Assembly: GCA_026398675.1 (NCBI GenBank)
Contig: JAPLSK010000133.1
Span: 1-22,426, forward strand
Reading direction: 5' to 3'
DNA length: 22,426 bases
Source of the DNA: a bacterium
GTDB taxonomy: Bacteria > RBG-13-66-14
Part shown: in pieces, positions 9,501 through 16,770 of the stretch
How the letters are laid out: the number at the start of each line of letters is the position of its first letter
How positions within the stretch are numbered: the stretch's first letter is position 1
Position numbers and translations under genes: made by a program
Notes under the pieces: model-generated
What the model saw: the letters and a program-made list of their open reading frames with translations, nothing else
The model's database searches: none
What the model was told of the DNA's origin: nothing

Positions 9501-12040
9501 GGGTACTCCGCCTCGTCGTTCTGGGCGCGGGCGAGGTTCAGGTAATCCATCGCATGCTCCAGAAAATCGCCGGCCGCCCGCTCGTCGTCATCCCCCCTTT
9601 CCCTGACGGCGCGCTCGAGCTCGATCCAACCCAGGGTGAACCAGGCGGCGGGAAAGACGAAGCGGAGGCCCACCGCCTGGTGGATCTCATCCTCCGCCAT
9701 GGACAGCTCCCCGTAGTTGACCCCGCTCCCCGGGCCGGTGGAGGGGTAGGTCAGGGCAAGCCCGAGGGCGTAACGGGCGATGGGGTCGTCGGGATGGTCC
9801 CGAAGGCGGTCCCGGTACTCCTGTACGATGTCGTCCCGCTTGCCCATGTCCTCGCAGTAGAGCTTGACGAGGGCGTGGTGGACCCGGTCGTTCGAGTAAT
9901 CGAAGTTCATGGCGCGACGGATGAGGGCCTCGGCGCGCTGGAGGTCGTTGCGCTGCCTGTAACCGTCCGCTTCATCCAGCAGGAGCCGGCGGAGGATCCC
10001 CGAGGCGCGGATGGACTCCAGCCCCCCGGAGAGCTCGCCGTATTCACCCACGATGCGCTCGAGGGCCGTCGCGGCCTCCTCGGGGCGTCCGAGATCCTTC
10101 TCCAGGTCGGCGATTTTGAAAAGGACGCTCACCCCCAGGAAGCTCGCCCGCGGGTAATCCGCGAGAACCGTCCGGTAGGCGACCAGGGCTTCCTCCTCCT
10201 GGCTCATCCGCTTGAGCTCATCGCCGATTTGGGCCTGGGCGTAGCCGGCCAGCTCGGGGTAGTCCGCGAAATCGCGGGTCATATCCTCCAGGGCCACAAT
10301 CCGCTCAACGTCCCGCATGTTGCCCACGGTGAGGCTCACCAGATCGCGTTGGGTCAGGTTCTGCCACCTCTTCTCGGCGGGGTAGTTCGTGAGGACGTAG
10401 AGGTAGCGTTCCCGGGCCTTGTCGTGGCGACCCATGCGCTCCAGGGAGCGGGCCGCCTTGAAGTCCGCCTCGGCGCGCAGGCTGAAATCGGAGCCGAGAC
10501 GCGCGGCCGTGTCGTAGCTCTCCAGCGCCTCCTCCACCCTGCCCACGCGGTAGAGGATGTCCCCGGCCAGGACGAGGCAGCCGCAGGCGACCTCGGGAAC
10601 GTACTCCACGGTTTCCACCGCCATGTCCCGCGCTCGGGCCAGGAGGTCGGGGGTTATCTCCTCCACCGTCCGGCCCTCCTCCACGTACCGGTAAGCCGCG
10701 GGAAGCTGGTCGAAATAGATGGCCCCGAGCCACTCCTGCTGGAGCTTGGACAGCACGCTCTCCGCCCCGGCGGTGATGCCCCCCGGCCAGCGGCCGACCA
10801 CGCCCGCGCGCTCGATACCGGCCTGTCGGGTCCAGCCTAGGTTCTCCATGGCGGAGGCGAGCTCGAGCTGGGCCCGGGCGGACAGGTCATCCTGACGGTA
10901 GAAGGCGTCCACGAAAAGGGTGAAGGCCAGAAGCCTGGCAAGGGGATCCTCGACGATTCCCCGCGCCAGACGCAGGGCGGTGGAGGGGTTTTTCGGCATC
11001 TCGGGGGGGGCGAGCGGCATGCTCCAGATGTCGCCGTTGGTGGAGCGGTCAGAGCTGAAGTAGACTAAGACGCCGTCGGTGTCGGCGAAGCCGTCCCAGT
11101 TGGCGCCCGCGGTGAGGCGACGGTAGGCCGCCTGGCCGGGTTTCAACCGGTCGGCCGCGGCGGCGCCGGGCAACCCGCCCTCGAGGATGTGCTGCAGCGG
11201 CTCCGCTTCCAAAAAGCAGAGCTGGGCGTTGTCCCGGGTGTCCACGACGCCGTCCGAGTTCGTGTCCAGAGCGAAGCGGGTGAAGAGAATACCCTCGGGT
11301 CTCCAACACGGCCGGACCATGACCCCCGCCTCGGACACCAGGGTTCTCCGCGTTCCGTCCGATAGCCGCCGGGCCTCCAGGGTGCTGCCGCCCACTCCGG
11401 GGACGACGTAGCACAGCCAGATCCCGTCGGGGGAGAGGGTCGGGTTGGCGCCGCCAGCCTCGGTGATGCGCTGGAGCCCATCGCCCGTCCGGTCCACCCG
11501 GTAGATGTTGGCCAGGTTCGGGGACGGTTCCCATTCGGCGTCCGCCGACCCGGGAGGGGGTCGGTAGTCGGCGGGCTCCGACCGGGTGAAGTAGATGTAG
11601 TTCTCGTCGGGCGTGGGTTCGGGGGTCTCGTCGCGGCCCAGATGGTTCGTCAGCCGCGTGGTGAAGCCGATTTCGATGCTGTAGACGTATATTTCTCCCT
11701 CGGGATCGTCGCGGGTGCTGGTGAAGTAGATTTTGGTCCCGTCGGGCGACCAGACCGGGTTGTAATCGTCGGCGGTGCTGGTCGTGAGCTGGGTGAGCTC
11801 GCGGCTCTCCAGGTCCATGAGCCAGATGTCCATGTTCCCGCTAGAATCGGAGACGAAGGCGAGCCGGTTGTCCCCGCGGTCTACCACCGGGGAAGAATCG
11901 AAGGAAAAGCGGGTGGTTATTTGAATCGGCTCGGGCAGGGGGAACGTATCGGGCTCCTCCGCCTCGGGAGTATCACCCCGGGCGGTCGGCGCGAGGAGGG
12001 CCAGCAGGAACGTGCAGAAAAGCGGGTGGAAACGCGGCAT
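6539..12040 (-). CDS. Giant secreted TolB-propeller/TPR protein with truncated CHAT domain
   Basis: The frame is open for 1,833 residues from ATG at 12040. A signal peptide (MPRFHPLFCTFLLALLAPTARG) directs export. Residues about 40-345 form a TolB-like propeller (PVWSPDGTKIYFTSTRDD, PTLSPDGIWLCYVV, VYFSSDRSTNGDIWSM). It carries an EF-hand-like calcium loop, DTNSDGVVDTRD at 259-270. Residues about 350-1460 are TPR/Sel1-like helical repeats (clear unit: ALRNIGVCYYFLQLYTDALDYFQQAL). From about 1477 a CHAT domain begins (GGEILLTYFFAGDGLYAWLMDSDGV, then VYIAPDGVLWRVPWPAL). Homology stops near residue 1640 (FVGRIGVPDSARQAAQERSA). The remaining about 190 residues are arginine-rich out-of-frame translation and should not be read as protein family content. 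The catalytic His and Cys of this CHAT domain are missing. No clear Shine-Dalgarno precedes ATG, but a -10 box lies upstream. Confidence 0.85.
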   Translation of the reverse strand: MPRFHPLFCTFLLALLAPTARGDTPEAEEPDTFPLPEPIQITTRFSFDSSPVVDRGDNRLAFVSDSSGNMDIWLMDLESRELTQLTTSTADDYNPVWSPDGTKIYFTSTRDDPEGEIYVYSIEIGFTTRLTNHLGRDETPEPTPDENYIYFTRSEPADYRPPPGSADAEWEPSPNLANIYRVDRTGDGLQRITEAGGANPTLSPDGIWLCYVVPGVGGSTLEARRLSDGTRRTLVSEAGVMVRPCWRPEGILFTRFALDTNSDGVVDTRDNAQLCFLEAEPLQHILEGGLPGAAAADRLKPGQAAYRRLTAGANWDGFADTDGVLVYFSSDRSTNGDIWSMPLAPPEMPKNPSTALRLARGIVEDPLARLLAFTLFVDAFYRQDDLSARAQLELASAMENLGWTRQAGIERAGVVGRWPGGITAGAESVLSKLQQEWLGAIYFDQLPAAYRYVEEGRTVEEITPDLLARARDMAVETVEYVPEVACGCLVLAGDILYRVGRVEEALESYDTAARLGSDFSLRAEADFKAARSLERMGRHDKARERYLYVLTNYPAEKRWQNLTQRDLVSLTVGNMRDVERIVALEDMTRDFADYPELAGYAQAQIGDELKRMSQEEEALVAYRTVLADYPRASFLGVSVLFKIADLEKDLGRPEEAATALERIVGEYGELSGGLESIRASGILRRLLLDEADGYRQRNDLQRAEALIRRAMNFDYSNDRVHHALVKLYCEDMGKRDDIVQEYRDRLRDHPDDPIARYALGLALTYPSTGPGSGVNYGELSMAEDEIHQAVGLRFVFPAAWFTLGWIELERAVRERGDDDERAAGDFLEHAMDYLNLARAQNDEAEYPDFEADIELALGNASYLLYNFGPAYEHYARREELMTVPREAEVEARYHFNAGRCARHTENYAEAVRHYGIARDIFAELGNDVGVLMCTDGQALVYFEQESYDQALNCFIQSADLYSRVAQREEAAAADLTDLGDRTRAAERALAARAKRSYALRNIGVCYYFLQLYTDALDYFQQALDVLEQLGRARYSTAGSGLLDFSFSAGLVGDSSEAARGFDLAGEKELIYTFAAKCQSRRGDYRAAIACYEERLALFEETSGEKNEEVASAERGRIYNRIGYLSYKLGDLAEAAKNYLASMKACLVGGAYRGALVALSNLAEIAMNISDRMRMEGSPAGELFSDMGTDEATTDLRGIATEVQTALEEYAPKLYSVADPKLGARIANARGLLRLYLAGDNETPVERYERIRKAEAAFFVAQSAYETLGDAAGAVACEHNRGVALVQLDFAEAENLLQRARDRANLFALDRLSWRASRSLAELYLSRGESGRAKVYLEQALETVEREIGQKSQTVPLSVTFAEIRDLYEKMVILLADAGSAEDALRQVDRQQQAYLASIFADRDLELASEIDKLFLGDELFTQERISDLSNQISAGSLSTDPTVTGEMEGLRRQLVDERLHYRGIVEEQHNRKPILTALVGVYPSGLEDAEDVLRGGEILLTYFFAGDGLYAWLMDSDGVRQTRIGLNRTAARELVDRVSAGDAEALVELGRLLLSPYAGEISGARTVYIAPDGVLWRVPWPALSAGDGRPLVETTPVAVVASFSELTYCYDARNASYSKPMFFVGRIGVPDSARQAAQERSALGQHPKHQRRDPQRNLNLDRAGSRPRQRSVRPVPVLHVRRGAQPHLLPRHGRRRSAEPLRGGLRAPSVERAAGRGGPAGPARGAGEVPVRDGLGRGDAPGVRRVLRRRGAHIRRGAVLEHGPLGPGLPGGWGFRDRPVPVPQGRGDGGAPGGQREETSALGGRRRRRARFGETESGRPATWTRRWRPTATT
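6592..7122 (-). pseudogene. Out-of-frame middle segment: end of first CHAT domain plus linking TPRs
   Basis: This stretch continues the giant gene in a second frame. It starts at SEALLGNTLNINVVILKET, which aligns by eye with the strand around the CHAT catalytic cysteine (REILALPLHCELAVLSACET in the second CHAT domain). The SAC residues are absent here. A TGA at 7068-7066 interrupts the frame, which then continues as IWIELGPVLGKG, CFTYAGVPSLIFSPDTADD and PPAEAVRRAQ, the usual end of a CHAT domain. TPR-like sequence follows (ALAYQGDGDFETALYQFLKAAGMAERLG), showing that the first CHAT domain led directly into the TPRs of the downstream part. Near 6595 homology moves to the third frame (WEAGDLDAALEANGDYLSAL). 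It has no convincing start of its own; a GTG at 6993 exists but lies inside the domain. Confidence 0.7.
7108..7132. repeat. Near-perfect 25-base hairpin at the CHAT1 deletion junction
   Basis: Arms GCCCAAGAGCG (7108-7118) and CGCTCCTGGGC (7122-7132) enclose a 3-base loop. In the minus-strand transcript all 11 pairs form, one as G-U. It contains GAGCGAAGCG, a variant of the 13-mer seen at 4270-4282 and 12929-12941. Confidence 0.7.
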
Positions 12041-12093
12041 GGAATTATGGGTTACGGCTTCGCCGTCTAAGATGCACGAAAGGGGGCTCCACG

Positions 12094-12099
12094 ATTATA
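12094..12099 (-). promoter_or_regulatory. Possible -10 box for the giant propeller/CHAT operon
   Basis: TATAAT is read on the minus strand, 54 bases before ATG 12040. At 17-base spacing the -35 would be TACCCA (12122-12117), only 3 of 6. Only the -10 is convincing. Confidence 0.45.
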
Positions 12100-12142
12100 C
12101 ACGCCGTCGCCCGCGTTGGGTATCACTCGACGGGGCTGCGCC

Positions 12143-12171
12143 TTGTCAAAGGACCGCGGAGGTGCTACCAT
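12143..12171 (+). promoter_or_regulatory. Probable promoter of the outer-membrane barrel gene
   Basis: TTGTCA (12143-12148) and TACCAT (12166-12171) are separated by 17 bases, matching sigma-70 at 5 of 6 and 4 of 6. The leader would be about 84 nt and ends in the ribosome binding site GGGAGG (12250-12255). This promoter points away from the one for the giant gene, so the 221-base gap is a divergent control region. Confidence 0.5.
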
Positions 12172-12261
12172 TCGAGTGAAAGAGGGCTTTGTCCCGTAAG
12201 GCGATACACATTTTAAAAGTCACTGTTCCACGCAGGTGGGCGAACACCCTGGGAGGTTGAG

Positions 12262-12912
12262 ATGAAGCCAACGGTGGTGGTGCTCCTCTTCGTCGCCCTC
12301 GTCGCCTCATTTTCGGCCGAGTTTTCCGGGAAGAGGGGTTACGGTCGTTTCGGTTTCCGCGCCGCCTATCCCATCGCCCTCACCGAGCCCTACCCGAAAA
12401 CGTTCGAGAATGTCGCGAGCCCGGAGTATTCGACCAGCGTCTACGCGGCCATGGAGGGTGGAGTGGGTTTCTCCGATTACCTGGAGCTGACGATCGGGTT
12501 GAACATCCACTTCGCCACCGCCGGGGCCTCCAACGACCTCGGCGAGGCGCTGCCGTACTACGATCTCACCGTGGGCGAGGGATCGATTGCGGTCGGCTTG
12601 AACGGCTACTTCATCCGGGGGGACATCCGACCTTACGGTCACGTGGACCTGGGCGTCTCCTTCAACTACGCCGACTTCGACAACGCGGCGGGCTACACCC
12701 GCTCCCTGGCCCTGGCCGTGGGGGTCGGCGTCGGCTGCCAGTTCGTCTTCGGCGAGGTGTTCTACCTGGAGCCCTTCGTCCACTACCGCCTCCACGCCAG
12801 CGGCACCTACACCTTCAACATTGACCAGCCGGGCTACGAACCGGTCGAGCAGGATTTCTTGGCCACGCCGATGGTGCTGTGCACCGGTCTGGGATTCGGG
12901 TTCCTCTTCTAG
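12262..12912 (+). CDS. Small outer-membrane beta-barrel protein
   Basis: The 216-residue product has a signal peptide (MKPTVVVLLFVALVASFSA, cleavage likely before EF). Alternating hydrophobic/polar strands follow, rich in Gly, Tyr and Phe (YLELTIGLNIHFATAG, IRPYGHVDLGVSFNYADF, LALAVGVGVGCQFVFG, YLEPFVHYRL). The chain ends GLGFGFLF, with the terminal phenylalanine typical of barrels recognised by the BAM machinery. Size suggests 8-10 strands, comparable to the OmpW/OMP_b-brl type. The specific family cannot be fixed. GGGAGG lies 6 bases before ATG. Its role (porin-like, adhesion or structural) cannot be told from sequence. It stands alone, with a promoter before and a large dyad after it. Confidence 0.8.
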   Translation: MKPTVVVLLFVALVASFSAEFSGKRGYGRFGFRAAYPIALTEPYPKTFENVASPEYSTSVYAAMEGGVGFSDYLELTIGLNIHFATAGASNDLGEALPYYDLTVGEGSIAVGLNGYFIRGDIRPYGHVDLGVSFNYADFDNAAGYTRSLALAVGVGVGCQFVFGEVFYLEPFVHYRLHASGTYTFNIDQPGYEPVEQDFLATPMVLCTGLGFGFLF

Positions 12913-12914
12913 TA

Positions 12915-12966
12915 ACAAGGGGTTTAACCGAGCGTAGCGAGCTATGCCTCTAGAGAAACCCCTTGT
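12915..12966. repeat. Large interrupted dyad after the barrel gene, terminator- or REP-like
   Basis: ACAAGGGGTTT (12915-12925) and AAACCCCTTGT (12956-12966) form a perfect 11-bp stem. The 30-base interior holds the 13-mer CGAGCGTAGCGAG (12929-12941) and the palindrome CTCTAGAG. No T-run follows, so it may be a mobile REP-like unit, a factor-dependent end, or mRNA 3' protection. Confidence 0.55.
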
Positions 12967-12988
12967 CTTAAGGGCGATTCTCTGATTC

Positions 12989-13017
12989 TTGACCAAAGGA
13001 GTCGCCTTTTATATCAT
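12989..13017 (+). promoter_or_regulatory. Promoter of the DUF2229/Fe-S unit
   Basis: TTGACC (12989-12994) and TATCAT (13012-13017) are separated by 17 bases, each matching sigma-70 at 5 of 6. The expected start point near 13024 leaves only about 12 nt before ATG 13036, with no Shine-Dalgarno in it. The message may be nearly leaderless. Confidence 0.6.
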
Positions 13018-13035
13018 GGGGCTCCAGCGACGGCG

Positions 13036-14346
13036 ATGAACGAATCCGGCTCCAACTCCAACCGCGCCCCCCGCCTCACCATCGGCGTGCCCCGCGCCCT
13101 GGACTACTTCATCCATTACCCCCTGGTGCGCGAGCTTCTCACCGGTCTCGGCTTCGCGATAAAGCTAAGCACGCCCACCAACCGCGCCGTCCTGGACGCC
13201 GGCACGACCTACACCGTAACCGATGCCTGCATCCCGATCAAGGTCTTTCACGGCCACGTGCACACCCTCCTCGGCGAGTGCGACGCGATCCATCTCCCCC
13301 GGCTGGTCAAGGTCAGGCGGCTGAAGCACCAGGGCCGTTCCTACCGCGAGTCCTTCTGCCCGAAATTCATCGGCCTTCCCGACATCGTCCGGAACACGAT
13401 GGGGCTGGAGACCGTGGAGCAGCTCGGTCCCGGAGCACGGGCCCGCCGGTTGATCCGCCGCCGTCTCAGGCTCGCCCAACCCCCGCCTCCCGACGGCGTG
13501 CGCGAGCTGCCCATCGTCCGGCGCGGACAGCCAGACGCAAGCCTCCCGGTAGATAATCCCGTCCTCATTGACATCAACGTGGACCTCACCCGCCGTTTCG
13601 CCACCCTATACCGCGTGGCGAACCAGCTCCGCCGCCTCAAGTACTTCAGCTATCTCCACCTCTACCGCGTCTACCGGAAAGCGCTGCGGTTCCAGCGCCG
13701 GTACGAGTGGCTGCTGGGGCTGGGCCTTTTGCCCGACGAGGCGCTGCGCATCCTGGATAGGGGTGGAGAGCCGCCTGCGCCCAGCGTCGGCGAAAGGGGC
13801 GTCCTGGCCGTGGTCGGCTACCCCTACCTCCTCTTCGACCCCTACCTGGGGGCGGGGGTGATCAAGCGGTTCGCGGAGCGGGGCTACGACGTCTGGACCC
13901 CCTGGCGAATCTGGCGCGACAAGCGCTCCCTGGCCCTGGGCGCCCTCCACAAGGAGCGGCCCTTCTTCTGGTATTTCTCCAACATCGTCGCCGACGCGGC
14001 GCTCTACCTCATCCACTACGGGGCCACGGCGGAGCAGGCCGCCGGGGAGCGTCTGAGCCGGCGGGGATTTCTGGGCCACTTATCGGCGAAAAGCCGGAGG
14101 AAGCGGGCGGGGGCGCCCACCGTGGGGCTGGTGCACGTGACCAGCGCCACCTGCGGCCCCGACGCCTTCGTGGGGAAGATGTTGGAGTTTGAGGCGAAGA
14201 AGGCGGGCGTTCCTCTCTTGATCCTCCAGGTGGACGAGCAGTCCGGCGAGGCGGGCATCCTCACCCGCATCGAGGCTTTTTGCGACATGCTGGAACGGCG
14301 GGGGAGAGGTTCCTCAACGACGGGGGCCGGGGTTGGGCTCGACTAG
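13036..14346 (+). CDS. DUF2229 protein, acyl-CoA dehydratase activase-related
   Basis: The 436-residue protein has the DUF2229 (COG3580-like) signature: TIGVPRALDYFIHYPLVRELLTGLGF, then STPTNRAVLDAG, TDACIPIKVFHGHV and SFCPKFIGLPDIVRN. Cysteines 65 (DAC), 108 (FCPK) and 373 (TCGPDAF) are the likely [4Fe-4S] ligands. Relatives occur as C-terminal parts of long 2-hydroxyacyl-CoA dehydratase activases; here no ASKHA ATPase domain is attached, and none is seen nearby. The second half (VLAVVGYPYLLFDPYLG, GLVHVTSATCGPDAFVGKMLEFE, GVPLLILQVDEQSGEAGILTRIEAF) resembles the dehydratase D-component fold that binds the cluster. The next gene starts inside its last codons (14-base overlap), implying coupled synthesis. 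No signal peptide; cytoplasmic. The reaction is unknown: low-potential electron transfer to an unidentified enzyme is an inference. Confidence 0.85.
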   Translation: MNESGSNSNRAPRLTIGVPRALDYFIHYPLVRELLTGLGFAIKLSTPTNRAVLDAGTTYTVTDACIPIKVFHGHVHTLLGECDAIHLPRLVKVRRLKHQGRSYRESFCPKFIGLPDIVRNTMGLETVEQLGPGARARRLIRRRLRLAQPPPPDGVRELPIVRRGQPDASLPVDNPVLIDINVDLTRRFATLYRVANQLRRLKYFSYLHLYRVYRKALRFQRRYEWLLGLGLLPDEALRILDRGGEPPAPSVGERGVLAVVGYPYLLFDPYLGAGVIKRFAERGYDVWTPWRIWRDKRSLALGALHKERPFFWYFSNIVADAALYLIHYGATAEQAAGERLSRRGFLGHLSAKSRRKRAGAPTVGLVHVTSATCGPDAFVGKMLEFEAKKAGVPLLILQVDEQSGEAGILTRIEAFCDMLERRGRGSSTTGAGVGLD

Positions 14347-15670
14347 AACCGACGGATTTGCCCGGGAGCTCGAACGGTGCGTGGCCTGCGGGAAGTGCCG
14401 CGCCGTCTGCCCCGTCTTCGCCGCGGAGGGCTCCGAGACGAGCTCGGCTCGGGGCAAGCTGAAGCTCCTGGCCGCCGCCGAGGCCGGGGAGCTGGCCTAC
14501 GACGCCGACCTGGCGAAGCTCATCGGCGACTGCCTGGGCTGCCGGATGTGCGTGGAGAGCTGCCCGCAGGGGACGCGGGTGGAGGAGCTCATCTTCGCCG
14601 CCCGGGAGCGGATCGCCGGTCGGCGGGGCCGTGGAATTTTAAGCCTTATTATTCTGCGGTATCTGCTCCCCCGGCGGGCGCTTCTGGCTTCCGTCGCCTC
14701 GGTGGTCGGGCGTCTGCAGGCCCTGGGATACACTATATTCAGTCTATTCAGTCCACGTTCCGGTGACCACCTATCGTCTTCGCAACGCACCCAGCGCGCC
14801 CTGGCCGGCGTTTATCGTTTTCTCCTACCCCTGGCCGGTCTCTCGCCCCGCCTCGTGCCCCCGACGCTGGCCCGCTGCCCCTTCGGCCTCGACCGCGGCG
14901 AGGTGCTCCACGACGCCGGTCCCAAAGCCCCGCGCTTCGGTCTCTTCGTGGGCTGCGCCGTGGACCTGGCTTACCCCGCCACCGGTGAGGCGGTTATCGC
15001 TCTGGCCGAAGCCCTGGGAATCACCCTGGTCGCCCCGAAGGATCAGGCGTGCTGCGGCCTGCCCGCCTGGGGAAACGGCGACCGCCGGGTGTCGGTATCG
15101 CTCGCCGCGGCCAACGTCGCCGCCTTCGCCGGAACGCCCCTCGACGGCATCGTCACCGCTTGCGCCTCCTGCGCCAGCTTTCTCCGCGGGCATTACACCG
15201 GCCCGCTCGCCGACGCCCTGACCCTCGAGGAACTCCTCGTCCGCCGCCTGGACGACCTGCCCCTCGTGCGCGACCCCTCGCTGAAGGTCACCTACCACCA
15301 GCCGTGCCATCTGGCGCGGTATCTGAAGGTGGACCTGGCCGCGGGCATCCTGCGCCGGCTCGGGGATTACGTCGAACTGCCCGAGCGGGACGTTTGCTGC
15401 GGGGGGGCGGGGAGCTACTTTATAAAAAACCCCGACACCTCGGCGCGGATCGGGGAACGCAAGGCGGAAAACATCCTCGCCACCGGCGCCGTCGTCGTCG
15501 TCACCTCGTGCCCCGGCTGCGCGATGCAGATCGAGGCCTCGCTGGCCCGGCGTGGCGCCGACGTCCGGGTGGCCCTGTTGGGAGAGCTGGTCGCCCTGTC
15601 CCTCGCCCGGTCTACTTCACCACCCGGCAGACGAGGTAGTCGCCGCGCAGCGACAGGGTCCGGTCCGTGA
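14333..15670 (+). CDS. GlcF/LutA-like (Fe-S)-binding oxidoreductase subunit
   Basis: The TTG start at 14333 overlaps the DUF2229 stop by 14 bases. The 445-residue product begins with two ferredoxin-type [4Fe-4S] motifs, Cys16/19/22/26 and Cys67/70/73/77, each ending in CP. Two cysteine-rich CCG domains follow. The first contains GLFVGCAVDLAYPATG, ACCGLPAWGNGD and TACASCASF; the second contains VTYHQPCHLARYLKVD, VCCGGAGSYF and SCPGCAMQIE. This order is that of glycolate oxidase subunit GlcF, lactate-utilisation LutA and heterodisulfide-reductase-type proteins. The true substrate is open because no flavoprotein subunit (GlcD-like) lies in the window. A role in passing electrons to or from the DUF2229 partner is an inference from overlap. 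The last 19 codons are antisense to the 3' end of the methyltransferase gene and low in family resemblance. Confidence 0.88.
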   Translation: MGSTRTDGFARELERCVACGKCRAVCPVFAAEGSETSSARGKLKLLAAAEAGELAYDADLAKLIGDCLGCRMCVESCPQGTRVEELIFAARERIAGRRGRGILSLIILRYLLPRRALLASVASVVGRLQALGYTIFSLFSPRSGDHLSSSQRTQRALAGVYRFLLPLAGLSPRLVPPTLARCPFGLDRGEVLHDAGPKAPRFGLFVGCAVDLAYPATGEAVIALAEALGITLVAPKDQACCGLPAWGNGDRRVSVSLAAANVAAFAGTPLDGIVTACASCASFLRGHYTGPLADALTLEELLVRRLDDLPLVRDPSLKVTYHQPCHLARYLKVDLAAGILRRLGDYVELPERDVCCGGAGSYFIKNPDTSARIGERKAENILATGAVVVVTSCPGCAMQIEASLARRGADVRVALLGELVALSLARSTSPPGRRGSRRAATGSGP

Positions 15671-16628
15671 ACCGGTCCCCCAGTAGTTTTTCCGCGGGGA
15701 GCTCGCGCCGCAGCACCATCCAGAGATTCCCCCCATCACGCAGCGCGCCCGCCGCGGCCCCGACGAATTTCCCGATCAGGCTGAGGGCGTGCCCCGACCC
15801 TTGGTGGAAGGGCGGGTTGCAGAGGACGACGTCGTAGAGGCCGTTCAGCGCGTCACCCGCTTCGGCGGCGCGGACCTCCGCATTATCGAATCCGGCCAGG
15901 GTGACCCTCGCACATGCCAGGGCGAGGGCCGACGAGTCCAGCGCGGTGACCTTTCCCGCGCCTTTCACCGCCCCGTGCAGGGCGAGCACGCCGTTTCCGC
16001 AGCCCAGGTCGAGGACCTTCTTCCCCTCCCACCGGTCCGGGAGGTCTTTCAATAAGAGCTCCGTTCCCCCGTCCAGGGCGCGCCAGGCGAAGACGCCGGG
16101 GAGGGAATGCACCGCGCCCAGGCCGGGGACCTCGTACGCGGGCCGGGGGTCGGTGTCGGGAGGTTCGCCTCCCTGAGGTTCCGCGCAGCGCCACAGGCGG
16201 CAGTGGTAACGCGAGACCGCGGCGACCCGCCCGAAGCGCCCCTCGAGGTGCCGACGGTAGCCCTCGATCCCGCCGTCCTTCTCCCCGACGAAGAGGAGCA
16301 CCCCCTCTCGGTCCAGATGATTCGCCGACCAGGCGATTCGCACCCGGCCCCGCTCCCGGTCCCGATCACACCGGAGGGCGATGAGATCGAACGGGCAATC
16401 GGGCGGAAAACACGCGTGGTGGGCTTCTCCGGGGGGCAGGTCACGGACGGCGCCCAGCCCGTCCTCCGTGACGACGATCTCCCGGGATGGGTGTCCGAGG
16501 TCGGCCACCAGTTCGGCGGAAGCCAAATCCCAGGCCAAGGTCTTTTTGCCGGGGCCTGACTCGCTTGGATTCGTTTTCCCGAGGTCGCCGACCTCTTCCA
16601 CGAGCAGCTTTTCAGGCGGTGTCAGCAC
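15612..16628 (-). CDS. RsmC/RlmG-like rRNA guanine-N2 methyltransferase
   Basis: The 338-residue protein is a class I SAM-dependent methyltransferase. The C-terminal half has GVFAWRALDGGTELLL, the SAM-binding motif VLDLGCGNGVLAL (205-217), the acidic TALDSS, and the catalytic NPPFHQG (271-277), the combination typical of RsmC (16S G1207) and RlmG (23S G1835). The N-terminal half is a degenerate duplicated methyltransferase-like domain, also usual in this family. Length (about 340-380 in relatives) fits. Which guanine it modifies cannot be decided. The start is GTG 16628, with GGAGG 6 bases upstream. It faces the Fe-S gene and overlaps its end by 59 bases, and diverges from pckA. No clear promoter is seen in front of it. 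Confidence 0.85.
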   Translation of the reverse strand: MLTPPEKLLVEEVGDLGKTNPSESGPGKKTLAWDLASAELVADLGHPSREIVVTEDGLGAVRDLPPGEAHHACFPPDCPFDLIALRCDRDRERGRVRIAWSANHLDREGVLLFVGEKDGGIEGYRRHLEGRFGRVAAVSRYHCRLWRCAEPQGGEPPDTDPRPAYEVPGLGAVHSLPGVFAWRALDGGTELLLKDLPDRWEGKKVLDLGCGNGVLALHGAVKGAGKVTALDSSALALACARVTLAGFDNAEVRAAEAGDALNGLYDVVLCNPPFHQGSGHALSLIGKFVGAAAGALRDGGNLWMVLRRELPAEKLLGDRFTDRTLSLRGDYLVCRVVK

Positions 16629-16664
16629 GGGTTTCCTCCCGCCTCATCTTAGCATATGGCGGGC

Positions 16665-16693
16665 TTGGAAGCCGCCGAAGGTTATGTTAGTAT
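16665..16693 (+). promoter_or_regulatory. Possible promoter of pckA
   Basis: TTGGAA (16665-16670) and TAGTAT (16688-16693) are 17 bases apart, each matching sigma-70 at 4 of 6. The leader would be about 71 nt, with GGAG six bases before ATG 16771. The match is modest. Confidence 0.4.
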
Positions 16694-16770
16694 TCCCAAC
16701 GCTCGGTCTGCAGTGAGATTATTTTCACGAACGCCGCGCTTCGGCGAAGACCTGAACCTACGGAGCAATC

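Noticed and set aside
12967..13010. AAGGGCGA/TCGCCTTTT stem as a second terminator
   Set aside because: The loop is about 24 bases and the right arm overlaps the promoter spacer of the next gene; too weak to call.
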